A stretch of 64,000 nt of DNA from an uncultured Clostridia bacterium (GTDB lineage Bacteria > Bacillota > Clostridia > TANB77 > CAG-508), in assembly GCA_944393505.1 (NCBI GenBank), contig CALYAK010000006.1, positions 1 to 64,000 on the forward strand. Reading direction: 5' to 3'. Shown in pieces: positions 17,816 through 25,080 of the stretch (within the stretch, counting starts at the first letter, position 1; every line of letters starts with the position of its first letter). The position numbers and the translations under genes are program-made. Under the pieces are notes generated by a model that did no database searches, was not told the origin of the DNA, and saw nothing but the letters and a program-made list of their open reading frames with translations.

Positions 17816-18403
17816 ATGAATAAAACAAAGAGAAAAATTTTTGAAACTTCCATGAGACTTTTTGCTGAAAAGGGATATGATGCAACAAGCATTGAAGAAA
17901 TAACCGCAACAGTAGGGGTAGCAAAAGGAACATTGTATTATCATTTTTCGAGTAAAGAGGAGATTTTCAATTTTTTAGTAGAAGAAGGCGTAAAGTTATT
18001 AAAAAATAGCATTGCCATAAAAACAGATAAATTAACGAATTGCTTAGACAAAATTAGAGCAATTGTTTTAATTGAGCTAAAAGTATTAGTAAAATATGAA
18101 AATTTTATGACCATTATCCTAAGCGAGATCTGGGGAACAACCGAAAGAAGTAAGATGTGCCAAAAATATGTATTTGATTATATTCAAATGATCGAAGAAA
18201 TTGTCAAAGAAGGAATGGAAAAACAAGAGATTATAAAAGGTGATCCAAATGTAATTGCTTCCGGTATTTTTGGGTTTGTTTGTTCAAGTTTAATTTATCG
18301 TAATCGAACGGATCATCATTTAGATGTACAAAAGTTATATCATGAAATAGAAAGAAGCTTTATTCGTAAATTAAAGAAGGAAAAGGGAGAGGAAGAAAAA
18401 TGA
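17816..18403 (+). CDS. TetR family transcriptional regulator
   Basis: This 195-residue repressor has the N-terminal TetR helix-turn-helix: RLFAEKGYDATSIEEITATVGVAKGTLYYHFSSKEEIF. The C-terminal ligand domain resembles the YfiR/FadR-like class. The ATG at 17816 is chosen because AGGTGA precedes it; an upstream in-frame ATG at 17774 falls in what looks like the promoter. It overlaps the acyl-CoA synthetase by four bases (ATGA), so it probably senses an acyl-CoA or fatty acid and controls that operon. Confidence 0.9.
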   Translation: MNKTKRKIFETSMRLFAEKGYDATSIEEITATVGVAKGTLYYHFSSKEEIFNFLVEEGVKLLKNSIAIKTDKLTNCLDKIRAIVLIELKVLVKYENFMTIILSEIWGTTERSKMCQKYVFDYIQMIEEIVKEGMEKQEIIKGDPNVIASGIFGFVCSSLIYRNRTDHHLDVQKLYHEIERSFIRKLKKEKGEEEK

Positions 18404-20262
18404 GATCATTAAGAGATTTAAAAATACCAGATTTTAAATTTCCAAAGATGAAAATGGAAGGTATCGAAGATATCGGAGAAGTACATGTTGATTATGAGAA
18501 AGTTGAAAAGGAAAAAAACAAAAAGAAAAATACCAAAAATTATCCGGAGACAAACTATCAAACAATCAAAGAAATCTTTTTAGAGTCAACAACCAAATAT
18601 GCAGATAAAGAATTTGTTCTAGAAAAACCAGACCACAAGACACCTTTTCAAGAACATACTTATCAAGAATTTCGTGAGAATGTTTTTTCTTTTGGAACAG
18701 GATTAGAAGAATATTTAAACTTAAAGAATGAAAGAATTGCCATCATAGGTGAAACTACTTATGAATGGTATGTTTCCTATATTTCGCTACTTTGTGGTAG
18801 TGGAATTGCAGTACCAGTTGACAAAGAGTTACCAGTTAATGAATTAATCAATGTATTAGAAAGATCAAGAGCTGGAGCAGTTATTTATACAGCGAAAAAG
18901 AAAGAAGAAATTAAGAAAATTAAAGACAGTGTTCCTTTTGTAAAATACTTTATTGAAATGTATTCAGACGAAGAATTAAATGGAAGAGATATCGGATTTG
19001 AAACCATTCGTGAAAAAGGAAAGGAATTAGTTGAACAAGGAAATCAAAACTATATTAATATTGAAATCGATCCAGAAGAGTTTAAACTTTTGATTTTTAC
19101 CTCTGGAACAACATCATCATCCAAAGGTGTTAAGATTTGTAATCGAAATTTAGCATCCAATATTAATGCAGTTAATCCATATGTAAAAGTTTATCCAGAA
19201 GATCGTTTCTTTTCTGTACTACCATTGCACCATACCTATGAATCAACGATTGGATTTTTATTACCATTAGCAAAAGGTTCATCGGTTGCAGTTTGTGAAG
19301 GATTAAAATACATTGTTCCAAATATGCAAGAAGCAAAGCCAACTTGTATGTTAGCGGTTCCATTATTAGTAGAAAATCTATATAAAAAGATTAATGCAAC
19401 GATTGAAAAAAGTGGAAAAGCAGGACTTGTTAACTCCATGATTCATATCACAAATGCACTAAAAACAGTTGGCGTTGATATCAAAAAGAAAGTGTTTAAA
19501 GAAATTTATGATAATTTAGGTGGAAACATGCGTATCATCGTTTCTGCTGCAGCACCAATTGATGCAAATGTCGGAAAATGGGTACAAGATATTGGAATTA
19601 TGTTCTTGCAAGGCTATGGATTAACGGAGACAGCTCCAATTGCTGCATTAACACCAGACTTTGATCCTAGAGTAGGATCTGCAGGAAAAGCTGTTGTGGG
19701 AGACGAACTTAAGATCCATAATCCAAATGAAAACGGTGAAGGTGAAGTATGGATTAAAGGAAAAACCGTAATGCTTGGTTACTATGAAGATGAAGAAGCA
19801 ACAAAAGATGTAATGCATGATGGATGGTTTAATTCCGGAGATATTGGTTATATGGACAAGGATGGATTCTTGTATATTACTGGAAGAAGTAAAAATGTTA
19901 TCGTTACACAAAATGGTAAAAATATTTATCCAGAAGAAATTGAATTGATGTTAGGCAAAATCGAAGAAATTGCAGAATGTATGGTATATGGAAAAGAAGT
20001 AGAGGGCGAAAAAGAATTAACGATTTCGGTAAAAGTAATACCAAATTATGAGAAGATAGAAGAAAAACACGGAGCAGGATTATCAGAAGACGAAATTCGT
20101 TCAATTATCTGGGAAGAAATTAAGAAAGTGAATAAACAGCTAACTTCTTATAAGGCAATCAAGAATTTAGAAATTAAAAAAGATGAATTTGAAAAAACAA
20201 CGACAATGAAAATTAAACGTTTTGCGGAAATTAAAAAAGATAAAGAAAAACAGGGAAAATAA
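18400..20262 (+). CDS. Long-chain acyl-CoA synthetase (AMP-forming)
   Basis: This 620-residue adenylate-forming enzyme has LLIFTSGTTSSSKGV (P-loop-like) near residue 232, LQGYGLTETAPI and the GWFNSGDIGYMDKDG hinge region. A charged N-terminal extension of about 55 residues precedes the family core. It activates fatty acids with ATP and CoA. The catalytic lysine is probably in the C-terminal TTTMKIKRF. Translationally coupled to the TetR gene. No membrane segments. Confidence 0.9.
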   Translation: MRSLRDLKIPDFKFPKMKMEGIEDIGEVHVDYEKVEKEKNKKKNTKNYPETNYQTIKEIFLESTTKYADKEFVLEKPDHKTPFQEHTYQEFRENVFSFGTGLEEYLNLKNERIAIIGETTYEWYVSYISLLCGSGIAVPVDKELPVNELINVLERSRAGAVIYTAKKKEEIKKIKDSVPFVKYFIEMYSDEELNGRDIGFETIREKGKELVEQGNQNYINIEIDPEEFKLLIFTSGTTSSSKGVKICNRNLASNINAVNPYVKVYPEDRFFSVLPLHHTYESTIGFLLPLAKGSSVAVCEGLKYIVPNMQEAKPTCMLAVPLLVENLYKKINATIEKSGKAGLVNSMIHITNALKTVGVDIKKKVFKEIYDNLGGNMRIIVSAAAPIDANVGKWVQDIGIMFLQGYGLTETAPIAALTPDFDPRVGSAGKAVVGDELKIHNPNENGEGEVWIKGKTVMLGYYEDEEATKDVMHDGWFNSGDIGYMDKDGFLYITGRSKNVIVTQNGKNIYPEEIELMLGKIEEIAECMVYGKEVEGEKELTISVKVIPNYEKIEEKHGAGLSEDEIRSIIWEEIKKVNKQLTSYKAIKNLEIKKDEFEKTTTMKIKRFAEIKKDKEKQGK

Positions 20263-20269
20263 AAGAAGT

Positions 20270-20308
20270 CGTAAAATAAGCTATAAAAAAATCTAAGCTT
20301 ATTTTACG
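20270..20308 (+). terminator. Hairpin after acyl-CoA synthetase
   Basis: A perfect 13-bp stem, CGTAAAATAAGCT paired with AGCTTATTTTACG. It lacks a long T-run. Confidence 0.65.
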
Positions 20309-20370
20309 AAATGTAACAAAAATGTAATAATTATGACATATAATTATTACATTAAAAAAGAAGAAATCTC

Positions 20371-20399
20371 TTGTAGTTTTTTGTAGAACGTTGTATAAT
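20371..20399 (+). promoter_or_regulatory. Promoter
   Basis: TTGTAG, a 17-base spacer and TATAAT lie 51 bases before the next gene. Confidence 0.75.
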
Positions 20400-20449
20400 G
20401 AACATGGTTATAGATGAGTTACGTATGATAAAAGGAGGGGTAGTTTACA

Positions 20450-21277
20450 ATGTCTAGATCCGGCATAGTAAACGTGAGAATGGTAATCACGGAAGAAAAA
20501 ATTTTATCAAACATCGATAAAGTACAAAAATTAATCAATCCAAACAGCAAAAAACAAATTGTACAATTAGAAGAAGATGCATACTTTAAAGATTTGATAG
20601 AATCAATCAAAACATATTTAATTGAATATCCAAAAAAGAAGAATTTCCCAAGTAGTGTATATAAAGCTGCTTATGGGTTAGTTGAATATGCAACCAATCA
20701 ATTTGAAGAAAACACAAAGAAAATTGAAGAATTAATTCGAAATCGCGAAAGGAACATTGCTTTAGCTGCAACATTAAAAGAAGTTTTAGAAATTGTAGAA
20801 AACAAAGAAGAGGATTGGAAAGATCGTGTAAAAGAAGTAGAATCTGAATTTTCAGAAGATATTATCGATACATTAGGATTGATTGGAAGAACAAAATCCA
20901 AAAAATCACAAAATTATCAAGATGCAGTAAAATTAATTAATGCGAGAATTGTTAATTTAGAATCAAATTTACATATAGAAATCGATATGGAACGAATTGA
21001 AGATCGTTCAAAAGCATTAAGCTATATTGGTATTGAAGTTGCTGATGCTTTGAAATTAATACCAAAACCAGAAGAAGTTGTAGAAGAAGCAGAAAACGCA
21101 ACAGAAGCTGTTCAAACACCAGAAGAACAACAATATTTCGAACAAACAAGAGTGGAAGTAAAACCAAGCTTATGGCAGAGAATTAAAAATAGCAAAGTAG
21201 TAAAAGCAATTCGCTATGCATTCAAAATTAAAGTTGTTCTTGAATATCCTGCTTTACCAGAAGGTAGAGGAGAATAA
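20450..21277 (+). CDS. Helical cytosolic protein of unknown function
   Basis: I do not recognise this 275-residue protein. It is mostly charged alpha helix (residues 60-150), followed by an acidic Glu/Ala linker (about 215-235) and a basic C-terminal helix (WQRIKNSKVVKAIRYAFKIKVV). No membrane helix or cysteine is seen. AGGAGGGG precedes the ATG. Start and own promoter are clear, and it is followed by a small membrane protein gene. Confidence 0.65.
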   Translation: MSRSGIVNVRMVITEEKILSNIDKVQKLINPNSKKQIVQLEEDAYFKDLIESIKTYLIEYPKKKNFPSSVYKAAYGLVEYATNQFEENTKKIEELIRNRERNIALAATLKEVLEIVENKEEDWKDRVKEVESEFSEDIIDTLGLIGRTKSKKSQNYQDAVKLINARIVNLESNLHIEIDMERIEDRSKALSYIGIEVADALKLIPKPEEVVEEAENATEAVQTPEEQQYFEQTRVEVKPSLWQRIKNSKVVKAIRYAFKIKVVLEYPALPEGRGE

Positions 21278-21329
21278 TTTGTTATTAACATTATAAAAAA
21301 TATAATAAAAATCGAAAGGGAAAATAAAA

Positions 21330-21656
21330 ATGGGAATAGCTGCATTAGTATTAGGTATCGTTTCTATTATTGTATCTTTTATTCCATTCTGTGGATTAAT
21401 AGGATTATTACCAGCTTTAATAGGATTAATTTTAGGAATTGTTGACGTAGTAAAAAAATCAAAAAGTGGAGAATCAAAAGGAGTTGGAATTGCAGGAATT
21501 ATTCTTACAGCAATTGCAATTGTATTCTCAATTATCTATAATATAATAATTGTAGGAGCTATTGTAGGAACAGCTATTGATGAAACTATGAGCAATAGTA
21601 GTTACTATAATTCAATTTATGATTCTTCCTATAGCTATGACTACTATAATTATTAA
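21330..21656 (+). CDS. DUF4190-like small membrane protein
   Basis: A 108-residue protein with three hydrophobic segments, the middle containing LPALIGLILGIVDVVKKSKSG and a third at AGIILTAIAIVFSII, as in DUF4190 proteins. The C-terminus is a Tyr/Ser-rich tail (SSYYNSIYDSSYSYDYYNY). The membrane part is clearly paralogous to the N-terminus of the protein at 30769. Function unknown. AAAGGGA precedes the ATG. Confidence 0.75.
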   Translation: MGIAALVLGIVSIIVSFIPFCGLIGLLPALIGLILGIVDVVKKSKSGESKGVGIAGIILTAIAIVFSIIYNIIIVGAIVGTAIDETMSNSSYYNSIYDSSYSYDYYNY

Positions 21657-21681
21657 TAAAGGAAAATAAGGGTTGCGTACC

Positions 21682-22086
21682 ATGGGATTTTTAAAGAAGA
21701 ATTACATGAACATATCAATTATATTTTTAGCATTAGCTGTTTATGTAATTCTTTTTCCTGTTATATCAAAAGTTCTTATTTCCATATTCCCAACTTTTGC
21801 AATATGTCCTTATCTTGCAATGACGGGAAAGCCGTGTCCTCTATGTGGAGGGACTCGCTATCTTGCTAATTTAGGACAAGCACTAAAAGATCCAAGTTAT
21901 TTATTACATCCCTTTGGCTATATGATTTTATTTATAGGGTTTGAACTGTTTTTCCGAATTTTTTGTATCATCCAGATTAAAAGAGGTAAATCTTTGGACA
22001 AAATCATTCGATTTGATGTGATTTTGCACTCAATTGCCGTTGCCTTATTTATTTTTTATGAGATTACTTTTATGCTTTTCCAGTAG
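21682..22086 (+). CDS. DUF2752 membrane protein
   Basis: A protein of about 134 residues with three hydrophobic segments and the diagnostic CPLCGGTR motif (with an earlier ICPYLAMTGKPCP), which defines DUF2752. The conserved cysteines suggest metal binding or thiol chemistry at the membrane; the family's function is unknown. I chose the ATG at 21682; a TTG nine bases upstream is in frame. It closely follows the DUF4190-like gene. Confidence 0.85.
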   Translation: MGFLKKNYMNISIIFLALAVYVILFPVISKVLISIFPTFAICPYLAMTGKPCPLCGGTRYLANLGQALKDPSYLLHPFGYMILFIGFELFFRIFCIIQIKRGKSLDKIIRFDVILHSIAVALFIFYEITFMLFQ

Positions 22087-22115
22087 AGGAAAATTGGAAA
22101 AAGTAAAAGAAAGTA

Positions 22116-22144
22116 TTGACAGATAATAAAAAAAATAGTATACT
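22116..22144 (+). promoter_or_regulatory. tRNA promoter
   Basis: A perfect TTGACA, a 17-base spacer and TATACT lie 19 bases before tRNA-Met. Confidence 0.9.
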
Positions 22145-22163
22145 AAAATTCGTTGATGAGCAT

Positions 22164-22240
22164 GCGCCCTTAGCTCAGCTGGTCAGAGCAACCGGCTCAT
22201 AACCGGTGGGTCCAAGGTTCGAATCCTTGAGGGCGCACCA
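22164..22240 (+). tRNA. tRNA-Met (CAT)
   Basis: This folds as a 77-base cloverleaf with acceptor GCGCCCT/AGGGCGC, anticodon loop CTCATAA, T-loop GGTTCGAATCC and encoded CCA. CAT could also be tRNA-Ile2 after lysidine modification; the sequence alone does not settle this. Confidence 0.9.
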
Positions 22241-22261
22241 GTTAAGAAAAATTGAATATAT

Positions 22262-22347
22262 GGGTAGGTGGCCGAGTGGTTAAAGGCGGCAGACTGTAAA
22301 TCTGTTCTCGTACGAGTACGATGGTTCGAATCCATCCCTGCCCACCA
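22262..22347 (+). tRNA. tRNA-Tyr (GTA)
   Basis: An 86-base class II tRNA with anticodon loop ACTGTAAAT, a long variable arm (TCTCGTACGAGTACGA), T-loop GGTTCGAATCC and encoded CCA. Confidence 0.95.
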
Positions 22348-22386
22348 AAAATGCTAAATTTTAACCGAATTTAGCATTTTTATTTT
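22348..22386 (+). terminator. tRNA operon terminator
   Basis: AAAATGCTAAATT pairs with AATTTAGCATTTT, followed by T-rich sequence. Confidence 0.9.
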
Positions 22387-22556
22387 GTCCAAAATTGTAT
22401 TACGAAGATAAAATTTTGTTTAATGTATAGCATTTCCAGAAGAATTTACAAATCAAATTATTAATAAAGAGCAAAAGATTTTCTTTCCTATTTTGGCATA
22501 ATTTAAATATTTGCGTATAAAATATTATTAGTAGTTTAGGAAAGGATAGATTTAAA

Positions 22557-22751
22557 ATGAAAATAATTGATAAGATTGCTCTTGTACTAGTTATAATTGG
22601 AGCTATTAATTGGGGCTTAATTGGAATCTTTAATTTTAATTTGGTTGATACTATTTTTGGTACAATGTCCATAATGAGTAGAATAATCTATAGTTTGGTC
22701 GGTATTTCTGGTTTGTGGCTAATTAGATTATTGTTTATGAACAATGAGTAA
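22557..22751 (+). CDS. DUF378 small membrane protein
   Basis: A 64-residue protein with two membrane helices and the family signature IGAINWGLIGIFNFNLVD, then SLVGISGLWLI. DUF378 proteins are widespread, of unknown function. Monocistronic, with AGGA before the ATG and a terminator directly after. Confidence 0.88.
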   Translation: MKIIDKIALVLVIIGAINWGLIGIFNFNLVDTIFGTMSIMSRIIYSLVGISGLWLIRLLFMNNE

Positions 22752-22782
22752 AAATGGAAGAAATAGAATAAAATTATTTGTC

Positions 22783-22819
22783 AAAAATACTGAAATGATT
22801 CCAATTTCGGTATTTTTTT
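22783..22819 (+). terminator. Rho-independent terminator
   Basis: AAAATACTGAAAT pairs with ATTTCGGTATTTT, then a T-run. Confidence 0.85.
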
Positions 22820-22869
22820 GTTTTATTTTCAATCAACGTAAAAAGTTAAATTAGTTAATTTGAAAATAA

Positions 22870-22898
22870 TTGAAAAATATTTAGGAATATGCTATACT
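22870..22898 (+). promoter_or_regulatory. Promoter of DUF368 gene
   Basis: TTGAAA, a 17-base spacer and TATACT. Confidence 0.75.
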
Positions 22899-22946
22899 AA
22901 AAAAGATTTTCAAAAAATAAATTAATCAAATAAACGGAGGAATCAA

Positions 22947-23834
22947 ATGAAAAACTTTTTAAAAGGAATCATCGTAGGAATGGGTGGAATTGCACCGGGA
23001 TTAAGTGGAAGTGTTTTACTTGTTATTTTCGGATTATATCAGAAAACAATAACAGCAATTGGAACTTTGTTTAAAGATTTTAAGAAGAATTTAATGTTCT
23101 TAGTTCCATTATTTTTAGGTTTTGGAGTAGGTGTTCTTTTATTCAGTAAAATAGTAGACTTTTTATTAGCTAATTTTGAAATGTATACAAGATTTGCGTT
23201 CTTAGGACTTGTTTTAGGAACTATACCACTTTTCTATAAAGAGGTAAAAAAAGAAGGATTTCAAAAAAAATATTATCTCTATATTTTAGTGGCAGCAATT
23301 GCTGGATTTAGTTTGTTTTTCTTTAATGGAAATTTATTCCCAACGATAACAGATCCAAATTTAGTACAATCTGTATTTTTAGGAGTAGCAGTAGCTGGAT
23401 CATCGATTGTACCAGGAGTTGATAGTGCTGTTATTTTATCATCTCTAGGACTATATGAGCTATATGTAAGCTCAATTGCTAATTTGAACTTCTCAGTTTT
23501 AATTCCAGCTGGAATTGGATTAGTAGTTGGTGTACTAGTTATTTCTTTTATCATGAATTTATTAATTAAAAGATTTTATACAGCAACATTTTCAATCATT
23601 TTTGGATTGTTCTTATCCATTATTCCAAATGTATTAAATGAAAGTTGTGTAATAGGACTAAATGCTGCTACCGTCATTTCTTTTGTAATTGCGATATGCG
23701 GATTTTTGCTATCTTATTTCTTGGGAGATATTAAGGGAAATGTAGCAAAAATAAAGGAAATAAGTCAAAAGATTTCAAATGCATGGAAAAAAGTACCAAA
23801 CCAAAAACGAATTGAAGATCCTAATAAAGAATAG
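22947..23834 (+). CDS. DUF368 membrane transporter (PopT-like)
   Basis: This 295-residue protein has about eight membrane helices. Two inverted repeat halves are each marked by a polar re-entrant motif: GMGGIAPGLSGSVLLVIFGLY near the N-terminus and VAGSSIVPGVDSAVILSSLGLY near residue 150. These define DUF368. Members have recently been shown to recycle undecaprenyl phosphate across the membrane (PopT), which is the likely role here. ACGGAGG precedes the ATG. Charged C-terminal tail. Confidence 0.9.
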   Translation: MKNFLKGIIVGMGGIAPGLSGSVLLVIFGLYQKTITAIGTLFKDFKKNLMFLVPLFLGFGVGVLLFSKIVDFLLANFEMYTRFAFLGLVLGTIPLFYKEVKKEGFQKKYYLYILVAAIAGFSLFFFNGNLFPTITDPNLVQSVFLGVAVAGSSIVPGVDSAVILSSLGLYELYVSSIANLNFSVLIPAGIGLVVGVLVISFIMNLLIKRFYTATFSIIFGLFLSIIPNVLNESCVIGLNAATVISFVIAICGFLLSYFLGDIKGNVAKIKEISQKISNAWKKVPNQKRIEDPNKE

Positions 23835-23841
23835 GAATAGA

Positions 23842-23908
23842 AGAGTAACACAAAGATAACGTGTTACTCTTTGTGTATTCTAAAACCCCGAGATTGTCTC
23901 GGGGTTTT
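23842..23908. terminator. Double hairpin between convergent genes
   Basis: AGAGTAACAC/GTGTTACTCT (23842-23870) and AAAACCCCGAGA/TCTCGGGGTTTT (23882-23908) separate the DUF368 gene from the minus-strand transglycosylase. Confidence 0.85.
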
Positions 23909-23932
23909 AAGAAAGATGAAAAAATCTTTCTT

Positions 23933-24670
23933 TTACTCATCATCTGATTTTGAAAAACTCTCTGCTGTATATTGAGAATTTGCAATTGCTTGATCGGCTT
24001 CTTCTTGAGAAATGTATCCATATTCCACCATACTTCTTAGAACTTTTTTCTGACGACTGGTAGCATAATCAAAATTTTTGGTTGGAGCATACGCACTTGG
24101 AGCATTTGGAACACCAGCTAGCATACTGGACTCATAAAGATCCATATCTTTCGGATCTTTACCAAAATATCCTTGGCAAGCTTCTTTGATACCATAATAG
24201 CCATCACCAAAATAGATCGTATTGGCATAGAGTTCTAAGATTTCATCTTTGGAATAATTTCTTTCCAATTCATAAGCAGTAAAGATTTCTGCGATCTTTC
24301 GATTAACAACATCTTTTTCTGTAATATAATATAAATTTTTAGCAACTTGCTGTGTAATCGTACTTCCTCCTTCGGATAACTCTTGTGAGCGAACATTGAC
24401 CACAAAAGCACGAAGAAGTGCAATTGGATCAATTGGACCATGTTGATAAAAGCGGTGATCTTCGACTGCAATGATGGCATTCCAATATTGGTTTGGAAGA
24501 TCTTCCTTAGAACAAAAATTATCTGAATTTTGAATTTCTGAAACCTTATCTGCAAGACTCTGTTGTTCCAGTGCAGATGCGTGCATTTTGTATCCATTTA
24601 ATAGAATAACAGAAGCAACGACAACAAGTGCAATTAATAGAAAAAGTAGAATTCTTTTTACATATTTCAT
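23933..24670 (-). CDS. Monofunctional peptidoglycan glycosyltransferase (GT51)
   Basis: A 245-residue membrane-anchored enzyme. An N-terminal membrane helix is followed by a GT51 domain with AIIAVEDHRFYQH (catalytic Glu), GGSTITQQVAKNLY, KIAEIFTAYELERNYSKDEILELY and NTIYFGDGYYGI. No transpeptidase domain follows, so it polymerises glycan from lipid II only. The ATG at 24670 is chosen because GGGAGG lies before it on the minus strand; the frame stays open to 24943 without another supported start. The DUF368 transporter beside it may supply the same lipid-carrier cycle. Confidence 0.93.
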   Translation of the reverse strand: MKYVKRILLFLLIALVVVASVILLNGYKMHASALEQQSLADKVSEIQNSDNFCSKEDLPNQYWNAIIAVEDHRFYQHGPIDPIALLRAFVVNVRSQELSEGGSTITQQVAKNLYYITEKDVVNRKIAEIFTAYELERNYSKDEILELYANTIYFGDGYYGIKEACQGYFGKDPKDMDLYESSMLAGVPNAPSAYAPTKNFDYATSRQKKVLRSMVEYGYISQEEADQAIANSQYTAESFSKSDDE

Positions 24671-24861
24671 AAAATTTCCTCCCTTTTTAGGATAAAAAGA
24701 AAGAAGAAAAAAGTCTATCAACTTTCCGGTTCTTTTTTCTAATTTTCGGTTGCTTTTTTTCATTATACCATATTTTTCGAAATAGCCAATAGAAAAGAAA
24801 AAATATACTTGATTTCTATTCGGGAAAAAAATATAATGGAAAATAAATGAGGAGGAAGAAA

Positions 24862-24996
24862 ATGAAAGAGAAAAAACAGGATAATTTAGGATTAGAAGAT
24901 GAAAGATTTCAGAAATTAACAGAAATGTTTGATTTAGATTCACTCTTGCAAAATAAGGAAAAAGACGAAAAAGAAAACGAGAAAAAAGAGAAATAG
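24862..24996 (+). CDS. Small charged protein (44 aa)
   Basis: A short frame begins MKEKKQDNLGLEDERFQKLT and ends in a Lys/Glu-rich tail. GAGGAGG lies six bases before the ATG. I do not recognise it. It precedes the glucan phosphorylase by 84 bases and could be cotranscribed with it. Confidence 0.55.
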   Translation: MKEKKQDNLGLEDERFQKLTEMFDLDSLLQNKEKDEKENEKKEK

Positions 24997-25080
24997 AATT
25001 GACAAAAATTGTAGATTAATGGATAATAAAAGAGAAGTATTACAAAAGGAAAAGTAAGAGATAAACGGAGGATAAAATAG

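Noticed and set aside
24671-24943. Longer N-terminus for the GT51 transglycosylase
   Set aside because: Upstream frame is Phe/Ser-rich nonsense; a clear ribosome site and membrane anchor support the start at 24670.
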